DNA of 64,000 nt. Source: CAYXFD01 sp964464175 (lineage in GTDB: Bacteria; Cloacimonadota; Cloacimonadia; Cloacimonadales; JAJBBL01). The notes beneath the pieces are model-generated. The model did not search any database, had not been told where the DNA came from, and saw nothing but the letters and a program-made list of their open reading frames with translations. The position numbers and the translations under genes are program-made. The DNA lies in contig CAYXFD010000011.1 of assembly GCA_964464175.1 (NCBI GenBank), forward strand, positions 27,764 to 91,763, written 5' to 3'. This document shows, in pieces, positions 18,364 through 27,058 of the stretch; the stretch's first letter is position 1, and each line of letters starts with the position of its first letter.

Positions 18364-19323
18364 TTAACTATGGTTTCTCAGGTTTAATTCCATCGGGTGC
18401 GGATTAAGATAGAACTGCTCTGCCAGGTACGGCTTGTTATATTTTCGCACATAATGGTTGACCAGAGTTATTGGGACAATGAGCGGATAATGCTCGTCAC
18501 GGAAAGCCTGAATGATCTCGAGAAGCTCTGCTTTTTCAGCTGCTGTAATGTCCTTTTTAAAATAACCGAGAATATGATGCAGGACATTTTGATGCTTTCT
18601 CCGGGTAGCGATACGAGCTGTCCCTTCCATCAGCAAATGGAGATACCTGTTTTTAATTTCGTCAAAGGGAGAATGGGCAGCATCCGCTACCAGTTTACCC
18701 ATAACTCTGTAATGTTCAGGGCTGTGAGCCATGATCAGAAGTTTATGGCGAGTATGAAATCTAACCAGATCTCCGGTTTGAGGACCTTTTCCCTGCATTT
18801 GCTGCCACCTCTGAACGATGAAGATCCTTTCTATGAAATTTTCCCTCAATAAAGGATCGTTAAGCCGTCCATCTTCTTCGACCGGTAAAAGAGGGTAATG
18901 CTTCATAAAGGTTCCGGCAAACAAACCGACCCCCTTTTTCTGAGCGGCGCCACCTTTTTCGGAATAGATCTTGACTCTTTCCATGCCGCTGCTTGGCGAT
19001 CTGCTTTTAAAGATAAATCCGCAAAGGTTCTCTTGCTCCAGTTCCTTAACCCGTTTACCAGAAAAAGAGAGCATCCTCTCTGTATGATCGATACCGGTGT
19101 TGGTAGTAAGTAATCTGGGGTTTTCCAAATCTCCGACCAAACGCATTGCTTCCCGGGGAACCGGCAAGCCGGATTCTACTTCGGGGCAAACAGAAACATA
19201 TTCCACAAAAGGACCAAGAATTTCTGCCAAAAACCGGTCATACTTATGCTGTCCGTCATAACGAACTTTCTCACCAAGCAGGCAGCTACTGATCCCAAGC
19301 CGTATTTTTTCACTTTTATCCAT
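18364..19323 (-). CDS. DUF523-DUF1722 fusion protein (YbbK/YbgA type)
   Basis: This 319-residue protein joins two conserved domains. The DUF523 half (residues about 8-150) shows GISSCLLGEKVRYDGQHK, VSVCPEVESGLPVPREAMRL and FIFKSRSPSSGM, with conserved cysteines that suggest a metal or Fe-S site. The DUF1722/YbgA half (about 185-300) shows FHTRHKLLIMAHSPEHYRVMGKLVA and VPITLVNHYVRKY. Full-length fusions of this kind are common. DUF523 has been linked to 2-thiouracil desulfuration (TudS), but for this fusion the reaction is not established. The gene is monocistronic. Confidence 0.85.
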   Translation of the reverse strand: MDKSEKIRLGISSCLLGEKVRYDGQHKYDRFLAEILGPFVEYVSVCPEVESGLPVPREAMRLVGDLENPRLLTTNTGIDHTERMLSFSGKRVKELEQENLCGFIFKSRSPSSGMERVKIYSEKGGAAQKKGVGLFAGTFMKHYPLLPVEEDGRLNDPLLRENFIERIFIVQRWQQMQGKGPQTGDLVRFHTRHKLLIMAHSPEHYRVMGKLVADAAHSPFDEIKNRYLHLLMEGTARIATRRKHQNVLHHILGYFKKDITAAEKAELLEIIQAFRDEHYPLIVPITLVNHYVRKYNKPYLAEQFYLNPHPMELNLRNHS

Positions 19324-19608
19324 AACACCTCCAATGGAGAGACGATAGTAAGAGTATGTTTATTTGACAAGGAAATACATCAGCAAGAACGAAATTTTTT
19401 CGGAAAACAGAGCTTATCTGCTCTCGGTTCAGTTGAATAGAGGGGTTGCCGGGCTGGTGGTTATTTCGGTATTGCTGCTTGATATTTCAGTGTTATCCTC
19501 TCCTGTTCAGTTGGTTAATAGCCCGGAGCTCGTCCTTGAGAGTCTCTTTTTTATTGACTCAAAAGGGAGTGACAAGAATTATCAAACAAAAAGCAAAGGG
19601 ATGATTTA

Positions 19609-22035
19609 ATGAAGAGGAAAAAAGGATTAGAACCGATAATAAAGAGAGATCTTCTGGAACCGTTGCTGAATAATCGCTACGAACACTGGATATTTGTCGG
19701 ATTGATTGTCATTCTTTTATCGATTTTCTTTTTCCGTATGGCTTATCTTGGTTATGTTCCCAAAGCGGGTGATACCCTGCAATGGAGGGGGGCAGCAGAA
19801 GTTCTGATCAATTACAATGAAGAAAACCCTGATCAGGCTTTGTGGAACAGCAATCTTTTTGCCGGTATGCCCGGCTATTTAATCAGCCTCCCTGATAAAT
19901 ACCCCTTCCTGAAAAGTATCTTTAATCTGGTAACCGGAAATCTCATCAGTTGGCAGGTTTTTTTCATGATCCTCGGTGGCTTGGGAATGTATGTTCTGAT
20001 GCTGTCTTTCGGTTTTAAACCGGTTCAAGCTTTTATCTGCGGCATTGCCTTCGCTCTCTCCTGTCATTTTATCGGACTGCTTGAGATAGGTCATGCCACC
20101 AAATTCCGGGCAATTGTCTATATCCCCTGGATATTCTGGGGGGTCAACTATATCTTTAAAAACCGTGATATACTCGGGATGGGTCTTACCGCCATGTTTC
20201 TCATTCTGCAATTGCGGGAAAACCACGTGCAGATTACATATTATACGATGATAATGCTCGCCGTATATCTGATCTTCAGTTTCTTCTGGCATCTGAAGGA
20301 TTTCGAAACCAAAAAGTATTTTATTGCCTTGATACTTCTTCTGCTCACTTTTCTGATTGCCGGTATAGCTGTAGCTCAACCCTATCTGAGTGTCTGGGAA
20401 TACGGTCATTACACGATCAGAGGGGGTGAATCGGGACTGGCAAGAGACTATGCCACAAGCTGGTCTTTCCATCCTCTGGAGATGCTTACCTTTATCATTC
20501 CGGATTTCTTCGGCGGTATCGCCCCTTTCTATTGGGGATGGATGCCTTTTACCCAGACCTATATGTACATGGGAATCATCATCTTCATCTTAGCCCTTCT
20601 GGCAATTTTTGCCTGGAAAGACCGGATAGTAAAGATGTTAACGGCTGTTACCCTGGTAAGCCTTCTTTTTTCTTTTGGCAGACATTTTCCCCTGCTGACG
20701 AACCTATTGCACGAATATTTTCCTCTCTTCAACAAATTTCGTGTTCCGGCAATGATTCTTGTTCTGGCACAGTTTAGCGTTGTGGTCTTAGCTGGCTACG
20801 GACTCCGTTTGATTATCGATAAGTTTCAGCAGGATGACTGGAAATTTAAGCGTCTGATCAGTAAGTTGGCTCTCTTTTCGTTTATTGCCTTTCTGGTATT
20901 TATGCTGCTCACTGCTGCCGGAGCCTGGTCAGTATTACCCTTTGAACATGCAAACGATTCAGCCCGTTATGAACCGAACCAGATAGAATTTTTACAGGAA
21001 CAGAGACTGGAAAGATTTGAACAGAGCGGTTTGATCGCCTTCGGTTTTGCTGCCCAGTTCTTCCTCTTTTCTTTGCTGCTGGTCAGGAGAAAAGGACTGT
21101 CACCTTCTCTCTACCTGATCTTAATAGCTGCCCTGGTAATAACCGATTTGATGATCATCAATAAGCGGCATCTCGGGAATTTGGTGCCCGGAAAGCAGAT
21201 AGAGACGGAATTCAAAATGACCGAAGCAGATAAGTTTCTCTTACAGGATGAGGAGATTTTCAGAATTTATCCCATTGCCGGAGAATTCGGGCAGAGCAGA
21301 TGGGCCTATTATCATCAAACAATAGGGGGATACCATGGAGCTAAGCTGCAGCGGTACCAGGATATCCTTGATAATTCCCTGAATGCCGAACTCCATTATC
21401 GGATACCGATCAACTGGAATATTGTTAATATGCTCAATGTTAAGTATCTTATTTCCCCTGTCCAACTACCTTTTGATAATCTTCGTTATGCTTCCTATGA
21501 CCGGGAAAGAAGAGTCACGATCTATGAAAATCCGGAATACCTGGGAAGAGCCTGGTTTGTCGAAAATGTAGAAACGATAAATGAACCGAGACAGATCTTC
21601 CGCAGGCTTAATCATCCCGATTTCAATCCTGCTCACTCTGCAATTCTTGAGCAGGAAATACCAAAGATCGAGAAACCGGACAGCACCTTTGTTGATCTGA
21701 AAACTTTCTCTCTTCATAATCTCGAATTTGATGTTGCCACCGACAGGAATAGTCTCTTGGTGGTTAGTGAAATATACTACCCTGCAGGTTGGAATGCCTA
21801 TCTGAATGGGAGAGAGATAGATATCTATCCGGTGAACTATATCCTGAGAGGCCTGGTAATACCTCCCGGAGAGCATCAGCTGGAGATGAGGTTTGAACCG
21901 GAAAGCTACCGGATAAGTCTGATTCTTAGTTTGATTGGCTTGATCATTACTACCATTCTGGTGATTGCCGGAACAGTTCTCTATATCAGAAAGAACTATC
22001 GCGGCGAGATAGTTTATGTCATTAAAAGTGAGTAA
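19609..22035 (+). CDS. YfhO-family large membrane protein
   Basis: This 808-residue polytopic membrane protein has about a dozen transmembrane helices and a soluble region near residues 530-750. The early segment YVPKAGDTLQWRGAAEV and WNSNLFAGMPGY matches the YfhO family of GT-C-like glycosyltransferases. Bacillus YfhO has been implicated in lipoteichoic acid glycosylation. Late elements fit the same family: VVSEIYYPAGWNAYLNGREIDIYPVNYILRGLVIPPGEHQLEMRFEP is a beta-sandwich followed by two C-terminal helices. It likely transfers a sugar from a polyprenyl carrier to an envelope acceptor; the acceptor is unknown. TTGACT at 19554-19559 lies 55 nt before the start. It overlaps the RsmI-like gene by 20 nt. 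Confidence 0.85.
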   Translation: MKRKKGLEPIIKRDLLEPLLNNRYEHWIFVGLIVILLSIFFFRMAYLGYVPKAGDTLQWRGAAEVLINYNEENPDQALWNSNLFAGMPGYLISLPDKYPFLKSIFNLVTGNLISWQVFFMILGGLGMYVLMLSFGFKPVQAFICGIAFALSCHFIGLLEIGHATKFRAIVYIPWIFWGVNYIFKNRDILGMGLTAMFLILQLRENHVQITYYTMIMLAVYLIFSFFWHLKDFETKKYFIALILLLLTFLIAGIAVAQPYLSVWEYGHYTIRGGESGLARDYATSWSFHPLEMLTFIIPDFFGGIAPFYWGWMPFTQTYMYMGIIIFILALLAIFAWKDRIVKMLTAVTLVSLLFSFGRHFPLLTNLLHEYFPLFNKFRVPAMILVLAQFSVVVLAGYGLRLIIDKFQQDDWKFKRLISKLALFSFIAFLVFMLLTAAGAWSVLPFEHANDSARYEPNQIEFLQEQRLERFEQSGLIAFGFAAQFFLFSLLLVRRKGLSPSLYLILIAALVITDLMIINKRHLGNLVPGKQIETEFKMTEADKFLLQDEEIFRIYPIAGEFGQSRWAYYHQTIGGYHGAKLQRYQDILDNSLNAELHYRIPINWNIVNMLNVKYLISPVQLPFDNLRYASYDRERRVTIYENPEYLGRAWFVENVETINEPRQIFRRLNHPDFNPAHSAILEQEIPKIEKPDSTFVDLKTFSLHNLEFDVATDRNSLLVVSEIYYPAGWNAYLNGREIDIYPVNYILRGLVIPPGEHQLEMRFEPESYRISLILSLIGLIITTILVIAGTVLYIRKNYRGEIVYVIKSE

Positions 22036-22771
22036 AATTGAGCAGCTATTCCAGCAGGCGGCCAAAGAAGAGATCAAACCGGGCTTGTATGTAATAGCTA
22101 CCGATATCGGGAATCCGGCTGATATAACGGTAAGGGCTTTAGCTGTCCTCAGCAGGGTTGATTTCATCATCTGCGAAGAACGGCGGATTGGAGAAAGCTT
22201 TTGTAAACGATACGGGATAGATAAACCGCTGGAACTGCTCAACGAACATAACGAAGCGAAAAATACCGTAACCTTACTGCACAAGATGATCACTTCGCAG
22301 ATCAGGGCAGCCTTGATCTCTGATAACGGCACTCCTCTCTTTGCTGACCCGGGGAGCAGATTAGTCAAAGAATGTCTCTATCACAGGATCCCTGTTTTTC
22401 CTATTCCCGGTGCTTCCTCTCTGATGGCAGCCCTGATGACGGCAGGGAGAAAGAGCCAGCGTTTTTTTTATTACGGTTTCCTGCCTGCTGCCAAAGAGGA
22501 AAGGATAAAAGAACTCAGACAACTGAAAGACAGAGATCAGGACGATACGATATTCCTGGAGACCCCTTACAGGCTGAAGCAGTTTCTCAGAGATATGAGA
22601 ATGGTGCTGGGAAAACAGCGGGAAGGAATTATTGCCTATAGGCTTACCTGCCCGGAAGAGAGGATCATTTCCGGTAATCTTACAGAACTGGAGACAGAAG
22701 CAGAAAAATTGCCCAAAGGTGAGTTTGTCTTCATTCTATTAGGGAAAGAGGGCTTTCGCAGAAGGAAATGA
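22016..22771 (+). CDS. RsmI-like tetrapyrrole-methylase-fold methyltransferase
   Basis: This 251-residue protein resembles RsmI, the SAM-dependent 2'-O-methyltransferase of 16S rRNA C1402. Matching motifs are GLYVIATDIGNPADITVRALAVL (RsmI: LYVVATPIGN), ISDNGTPLFADPGSRLV (RsmI: SDAGTP..SDPG) and PIPGASSLMAALMTAG. Deviations are notable: IGNP in place of IGNL, SDNGTP in place of SDAGTP, and the absence of the usual C-terminal extension. It could be a divergent paralogue with another target. The first codons lie inside the yfhO gene, and its end overlaps recG by 4 nt, so the three genes form a coupled operon. Confidence 0.75.
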   Translation: MSLKVSKIEQLFQQAAKEEIKPGLYVIATDIGNPADITVRALAVLSRVDFIICEERRIGESFCKRYGIDKPLELLNEHNEAKNTVTLLHKMITSQIRAALISDNGTPLFADPGSRLVKECLYHRIPVFPIPGASSLMAALMTAGRKSQRFFYYGFLPAAKEERIKELRQLKDRDQDDTIFLETPYRLKQFLRDMRMVLGKQREGIIAYRLTCPEERIISGNLTELETEAEKLPKGEFVFILLGKEGFRRRK

Positions 22772-24864
22772 ATGAGAATCTTAGCAAAGATATTCGCTTT
22801 CTTAAGGGTGTCGGTCCCCAAAAAGCTTTCAAACTCAAACAGGCAGGTATTCTGACTATAGCAGATCTTTTGCTCTATATTCCGCGAACCTACACCGAGA
22901 GAGAATATTGCGGTAAAATCGAGTCAATGGAACCCGGAAAACGCTACAAGATCCTTCTGCAGCTTAAGAGTATCAAACAGATCTTCATCAAAGGAAGAGG
23001 GAGGCAGCTGCGGGCTATCTTCACCGATGGGAATAAAGAGATCAGTGCTGCCTGGTTTAACTTTCAGTTTTGGCAGCTTTCCCGGCTGCAGCCGGGTGTA
23101 AAGGTACTACTTGAGGGTGAATTAAGAGAATACCGTAATAACCTGCAATTAGTACATCCTGCTTATGAAATCGTCGAGGAGGACATCAGCAGAGAAGAGA
23201 CGGCAGAATATGAAAAAGGAGATGACCGGATAATACCGGTATATCCCCTAACTGCTGAGCTTAATCAGAATATTTTGCGGAAGTTGATCCGGCAGGCTTA
23301 TCAGGATTATCAGGAATTCATATCCGAAACTCTTCCCGCTGGTATTCTGCAGAAACACTTGCTCTTGAGCCTTTCCGATAGTATCCGGATCCTTCATTTT
23401 CCTCAAAGCCTGAAAGAAATAGAAACGGCAAGAAAAAGACTGGTTTTTGAAGAACTCTTTTATCATCAACTGATGCTTGCCCGGCTCTACAGGAAAAACA
23501 GCACTGATAACAATGGTATCTCCTTTGAGATTAAAAAGAAGCAGACCACCCGGCTGAAAGAATCACTTTCCTTTACCCTCACAACCGCCCAGAAAAGGGT
23601 TCTGAGAGAAATAGTTGCCGATATGGAGAGTTCCCGGAGAATGAACAGGCTCCTGCAGGGAGATGTCGGTTCGGGAAAAACAATTGTAGCCCTCTTTGCT
23701 ATGCTCCTGGCTATCGAAAACGGCTACCAGGCAGTAATGCTTGTTCCAACAGAAATCCTTGCCAAACAACACTTTCAAACGATTACAAATCTGCTGGCAG
23801 ACCAGCCGGAGATTGTGATCAGTCTCCTTTTGGGCGGTAAGCGGAAAGGCAGCAAAGAAATCCTGAAAGACATAGCTGCCGGGGTTTCCCGGATTATCAT
23901 CGGGACTCATGCCCTGCTCGAACAAAAGGTCGTGTTCCAACGGGCCGGGCTGGTCGTAATTGACGAACAGCAACGCTTCGGAGTGCAGCAGAGAGCAGTA
24001 TTACCAGCCAGGATCGGAAATCCTGATATCCTCTACCTGTCGGCGACCCCTATTCCCCGCTCTTTGGCTCTGACTATCTACGGAGATCTCGATATCTCTG
24101 TTCTTGATGAGCTCCCTCCTTTCAGGAAACCGGTTGTTACAACCCAGAAAACGGCAGACCGTAAGGGAGAAGTTTACCAGAAGATACCCGGATACATCAG
24201 ACAAGGTAAGCAAATCTATATGGTCTGTCCCCTGATCAGTGAGACTGAGAAACTCGATCTTTTAGATGCGGAAAGACTATTCCGGTACCTCAAAGATGAT
24301 GTCTTCCCCGGTTACCGGATAGATTTGATCCACAGCAGAATGAAATCTGCTGAGAAAGAGGCTGTAATGCAGAGATTCCAGCAAAGGAAGACCGATATTC
24401 TCGTCTCCACAACGGTTATCGAGGTAGGAGTTGATGTCCCCAACGCCTCTGTGATGATTATCGAGCATGCTGAGAGATTCGGCTTGAGTCAGTTGCATCA
24501 ACTGAGAGGAAGAGTAGGGAGAGGATCAGATGAATCCTGTTGCTTCCTTATTGCCTATAAACCTGTATCGGCAACAGCCCGGAAAAGATTGAAGATCATG
24601 ACCGAAACAACTGACGGTTTCCTGATCGCCGAAAAAGATCTGGAAATCCGGGGTCCGGGAGAGTTTTTTGGGACAAATCAATCCGGGATTCCCCTTTTTC
24701 GCTTTACCGATCTGAGAGAAGACCTGGAAATCCTGAGGCTGGCAAGAGCAGAAGCAAGAGAGATTGCCCTTAAAGATCATACCTTCTCCGAACCGGAGAA
24801 CAGCATTATCAGAGAACAGTTCCGGAGACTCTATCGGGAGAAAGAAAAACTCTTCAATTATTAA
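22768..24864 (+). CDS. recG: ATP-dependent DNA helicase RecG
   Basis: RecG remodels stalled replication forks and branched DNA intermediates. The 698-residue length is normal. The N-terminal wedge OB-domain begins with FLKGVGPQKAFKLKQAGI and LLLYIPRTY. Helicase motif I is GDVGSGKT (residues 298-305), motif II is DEQQRFG (399-405, where DEQHRFG is usual), motif III is YLSATPIPRSLALT, and motif VI includes QLRGRVGRGSDESCC. The C-terminal TRG-like region follows ETTDGFLIAEKDLEIRGPGEFFGTNQSG. Translation is coupled to the RsmI-like gene. Confidence 0.96.
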   Translation: MNENLSKDIRFLKGVGPQKAFKLKQAGILTIADLLLYIPRTYTEREYCGKIESMEPGKRYKILLQLKSIKQIFIKGRGRQLRAIFTDGNKEISAAWFNFQFWQLSRLQPGVKVLLEGELREYRNNLQLVHPAYEIVEEDISREETAEYEKGDDRIIPVYPLTAELNQNILRKLIRQAYQDYQEFISETLPAGILQKHLLLSLSDSIRILHFPQSLKEIETARKRLVFEELFYHQLMLARLYRKNSTDNNGISFEIKKKQTTRLKESLSFTLTTAQKRVLREIVADMESSRRMNRLLQGDVGSGKTIVALFAMLLAIENGYQAVMLVPTEILAKQHFQTITNLLADQPEIVISLLLGGKRKGSKEILKDIAAGVSRIIIGTHALLEQKVVFQRAGLVVIDEQQRFGVQQRAVLPARIGNPDILYLSATPIPRSLALTIYGDLDISVLDELPPFRKPVVTTQKTADRKGEVYQKIPGYIRQGKQIYMVCPLISETEKLDLLDAERLFRYLKDDVFPGYRIDLIHSRMKSAEKEAVMQRFQQRKTDILVSTTVIEVGVDVPNASVMIIEHAERFGLSQLHQLRGRVGRGSDESCCFLIAYKPVSATARKRLKIMTETTDGFLIAEKDLEIRGPGEFFGTNQSGIPLFRFTDLREDLEILRLARAEAREIALKDHTFSEPENSIIREQFRRLYREKEKLFNY

Positions 24865-24880
24865 CCTCAGCGGCTTTCTT

Positions 24881-25109
24881 GAGGGGAGACTGTTCTTAAA
24901 CTGATCAAGCAATGAGTAGTTCTGTTGGCTTTGTTAGTCTAAATGAGTGGGCTGCTTTATCATTTTCCCGGATATTTCCGTCTTTACAGGGAGTGGATTT
25001 GTTTTCTTTTGATTATAGTTCCTGATCTGCAGTGAGCGTAGCGATAATGCAGGTCAAGGAACTCCTTTTGGGGTGGCCGGCGGGAACAGAAAAAGAACAG
25101 TCTCCTCTC
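24881..25109. mobile_element. Small TIR-bounded intergenic element (MITE-like candidate)
   Basis: GGAGACTGTTCTT at 24885-24897 is repeated inverted at 25093-25105. The match extends outward by three bases after one mismatch, giving 16 of 17 matched over a 229-bp span. The interior has no convincing ORF but contains a long imperfect hairpin at 25017-25063 (AGTTCCTGATCTGCA against TGCAGGTCAAGGAACT). A third copy of the core, GGAGACTGTTCTG, sits at 28468-28480. No target-site duplication was seen, so a non-mobile structural role remains possible. Confidence 0.4.
25017..25063. repeat. Imperfect hairpin inside the TIR element
   Basis: Arms at 25017-25031 and 25048-25063 pair over about 14 bp with one bulge and one G-T wobble. 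The 16-nt loop reads GTGAGCGTAGCGATAA. It may be a terminator for recG or an internal structure of the element. Confidence 0.45.
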
Positions 25110-25139
25110 CGTAAAAGTAGGAGTGGGTTGATATTTCTC

Positions 25140-25352
25140 TTGACAAATCATCCTCTCTTAATAATTTAGGATAATAGTGAAATGTATGCAAATTATATCA
25201 AAAAAGTGACCTCTTTGTTAGTTTCTTATTGCGTGTGAATCAGCACTTAGCAGTTTACTGGCTGATCAGGAAAAGTACCGTCTGCAATCTTCTAAGTGTT
25301 TATCTCCGAAAGCAACAAACAACAACAGAGAAATAACAAAAGGAGAAAAATT
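25140..25352 (+). promoter_or_regulatory. Promoter and long structured leader of the GNAT-racemase operon
   Basis: TTGACA at 25140-25145 lies 213 nt before the GNAT start, much farther than for most genes here. The leader can fold with an outer stem CACTTAG (25244-25250) with CTAAGTG (25292-25298), continuing through CAG (25251-25253) and CTG (25282-25284). Alternative internal pairings CAG-CTG (25251-25260) and CAGC-GCTG (25241-25264) compete with it. An AGGAG SD sits at 25341-25345. This is consistent with a cis-regulatory leader, but no known riboswitch consensus was recognised. Confidence 0.35.
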
Positions 25353-25799
25353 ATGTTAGAACTGAAAGTTTTCAAATCCGAAAAGGAGATGCAGGATACC
25401 CTTACCCGGGAAGAGGTGGTTGATTTCTTATACAACCATTTAGACCGGTTCAGAGACGAGAAAGATGCAATAAATAAATCAATCAATTATGCCTTTTCAG
25501 ATGCTGAAGGGAAGGGAGGTTTTGTCCTGACGGCATTTTACGAAAATAAACTTGTCGGGGTACTGGTTATGAACAGTACCGGGATGAAAGAATTTATACC
25601 CGAAAATCTTCTCGTTTACATCGCGGTGGATGCCTCTTACCGCGGCAAAGGTTTCGGTAAACAGATAATCAAGAAAGCAGCGGAAAGCTGTGATGGCGAT
25701 ATCGCTTTGCATGTTGAATATGACAATCCGGCAAAGCGGCTTTATGAGCGTCTTGGTTTTGTGTCAAAATACGCAGAAATGCGCTATAACAGGAATTGA
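25353..25799 (+). CDS. GNAT-family N-acetyltransferase
   Basis: The start is ATG 25353 after the AGGAG SD; an upstream in-frame codon at 25296 would place the SD inside the gene. The roughly 148-residue product is a complete GNAT domain. The substrate-side helix and strands include FVLTAFYENKLVGVLVMN, followed by LLVYIAVDASYRGKGFGKQIIKKAAE with the acetyl-CoA pyrophosphate loop RGKGFGKQ, then LHVEYDNPAKRLYERLGF, the classical motif B. It transfers an acetyl group to an amine, probably of an amino-acid-like substrate. It is 5 nt upstream of the racemase-like gene, so the pair probably act on the same metabolite. Confidence 0.87.
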   Translation: MLELKVFKSEKEMQDTLTREEVVDFLYNHLDRFRDEKDAINKSINYAFSDAEGKGGFVLTAFYENKLVGVLVMNSTGMKEFIPENLLVYIAVDASYRGKGFGKQIIKKAAESCDGDIALHVEYDNPAKRLYERLGFVSKYAEMRYNRN

Positions 25800-25804
25800 T
25801 TAGA

Positions 25805-26896
25805 ATGGCAACCCTGAATATAGATACCGATGTTATCCTTGATAATATCAGAAAACTGAATGAATTTTTAGGGGAATACGCGATCAGCTGGTCAATAATT
25901 ATGAAAGTGCTTAGCGGTAATCATCTCGTACTGGAAAAGATATTGAACAGTAAAGAACTGAAGAATATTCACTCCATTGGGGATTCCCATCTCTCTTGTC
26001 TCAAAAAGATAAAGCAGATCAATCCCAAAGCATTCACGATCTATATAAAGCCGCCGGCAATAGATCAGATAAAGAATGTAGTAACTTATGCCGATGTCTC
26101 TCTGAATAGCAGTATTCACACAATTGAAGCTCTGAACAAGGAAGCCCGGAAACAGAAAAAGAAACATAAGATAATCGTTATGATCGAACTCGGGGAATTG
26201 AGAGAAGGGGTAGTACGCGAGCAGATCCTCGATTTCTATAAAAAGGTCTTTGAGCTTTCCAATATTGAAGTAATAGGGATAGGTACGAACTTAGGCTGTA
26301 TGTACGGAATTGAACCTACCTTTGATAAACTTATCCAGCTCTGTCTCTATAAAAGAGTGATCGAACTTACCTTTAACCGTAAGATAGACCTTGTTTCCGG
26401 AGGTTCTTCCATAACCCTGCCCCTCGTGGGAAAAGGGAAAAGACCGAAAGAGGTTAACCATTTCCGGATCGGAGAAGCTGTGTTTTTCGGAACCTCTCCT
26501 TTTACCAACAAAAGATTCAAGAATCTAAGCACTAAAGGTTTCGAGTTCCGGGCTAACATCATCGAACTTGCCCAGAAGGATACTGCCCCTGACGGTAATA
26601 TCGGGGAAGGAAATATAGGTACAGTTCCCGAAGCTGATAATGAGCGGGAGAAATCTTATCGGGCTATTCTCGATTTCGGTATTCTTGATGTCGATGTGGA
26701 TGATATTTTCCCCTCGGATAAAAGTATTACTTTTGCCGGAACGACTTCGGATATGACAGTTTATGACTTAGGTGATAACAAGAAAAAGGATGGAAAACAA
26801 AAGTACAAAGTCGGAGACCAGATAGTTTTCAAACCGAATTATATGGCTGTAGCCCGGCTGATGAACACCCCCTTTATCGAAAAAAAGATCATGTGA
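25805..26896 (+). CDS. Alanine/ornithine racemase-family PLP enzyme
   Basis: The start is ATG 25805; a TTG 9 nt upstream overlaps the GNAT stop and is less likely. The 363-residue protein has the fold-III PLP barrel of the alanine racemase N-terminal superfamily, closest in pattern to ornithine racemase (Orr) and YhfX-like proteins. The presumed PLP Lys is K34 in IIMKVLSGNHLVLEK. Further family segments are IHSIGDSHLSCLKKI, IVMIELGELREGV, DLVSGGSSITLPL and NHFRIGEAVFFGTSPF. A glycine/glutamate-rich insertion near residues 260-280 is unusual. In Orr-type pathways the enzyme makes D-ornithine for a B12-dependent aminomutase; that substrate is inference. Confidence 0.78.
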   Translation: MATLNIDTDVILDNIRKLNEFLGEYAISWSIIMKVLSGNHLVLEKILNSKELKNIHSIGDSHLSCLKKIKQINPKAFTIYIKPPAIDQIKNVVTYADVSLNSSIHTIEALNKEARKQKKKHKIIVMIELGELREGVVREQILDFYKKVFELSNIEVIGIGTNLGCMYGIEPTFDKLIQLCLYKRVIELTFNRKIDLVSGGSSITLPLVGKGKRPKEVNHFRIGEAVFFGTSPFTNKRFKNLSTKGFEFRANIIELAQKDTAPDGNIGEGNIGTVPEADNEREKSYRAILDFGILDVDVDDIFPSDKSITFAGTTSDMTVYDLGDNKKKDGKQKYKVGDQIVFKPNYMAVARLMNTPFIEKKIM

Positions 26897-27058
26897 TCCG
26901 GAACAGATACCTTTTCAGCTCATAGAGATCAAGAAATAACCGCCGTCTATTCTACCCCGGTTTTTCCTGTTGCTGCTTTTTTCTCTCATTAATTTTTCGT
27001 TGACGTTTCTTTATTACTTCCGGGAAGATGCCTTTTATTCATAATTTGAGGAGAGTAG
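26897..27058 (+). promoter_or_regulatory. Promoter region of the FMN reductase gene
   Basis: TTGACG at 27000-27005 lies 59 nt before ATG 27059, matching the common box-to-start distance in this window. GAGGAGA at about 27050 is the SD. No terminator for the racemase gene was recognised here. Confidence 0.35.

Noticed and set aside
19364..19609. 81-codon open frame before yfhO
   Set aside because: Its TTG start is part of a TTGACA promoter box and the product has no family-like features.
21466..22368. 300-codon minus-strand frame over yfhO and the RsmI-like gene
   Set aside because: It lies opposite two genes with strong homology-like motifs and has no SD.
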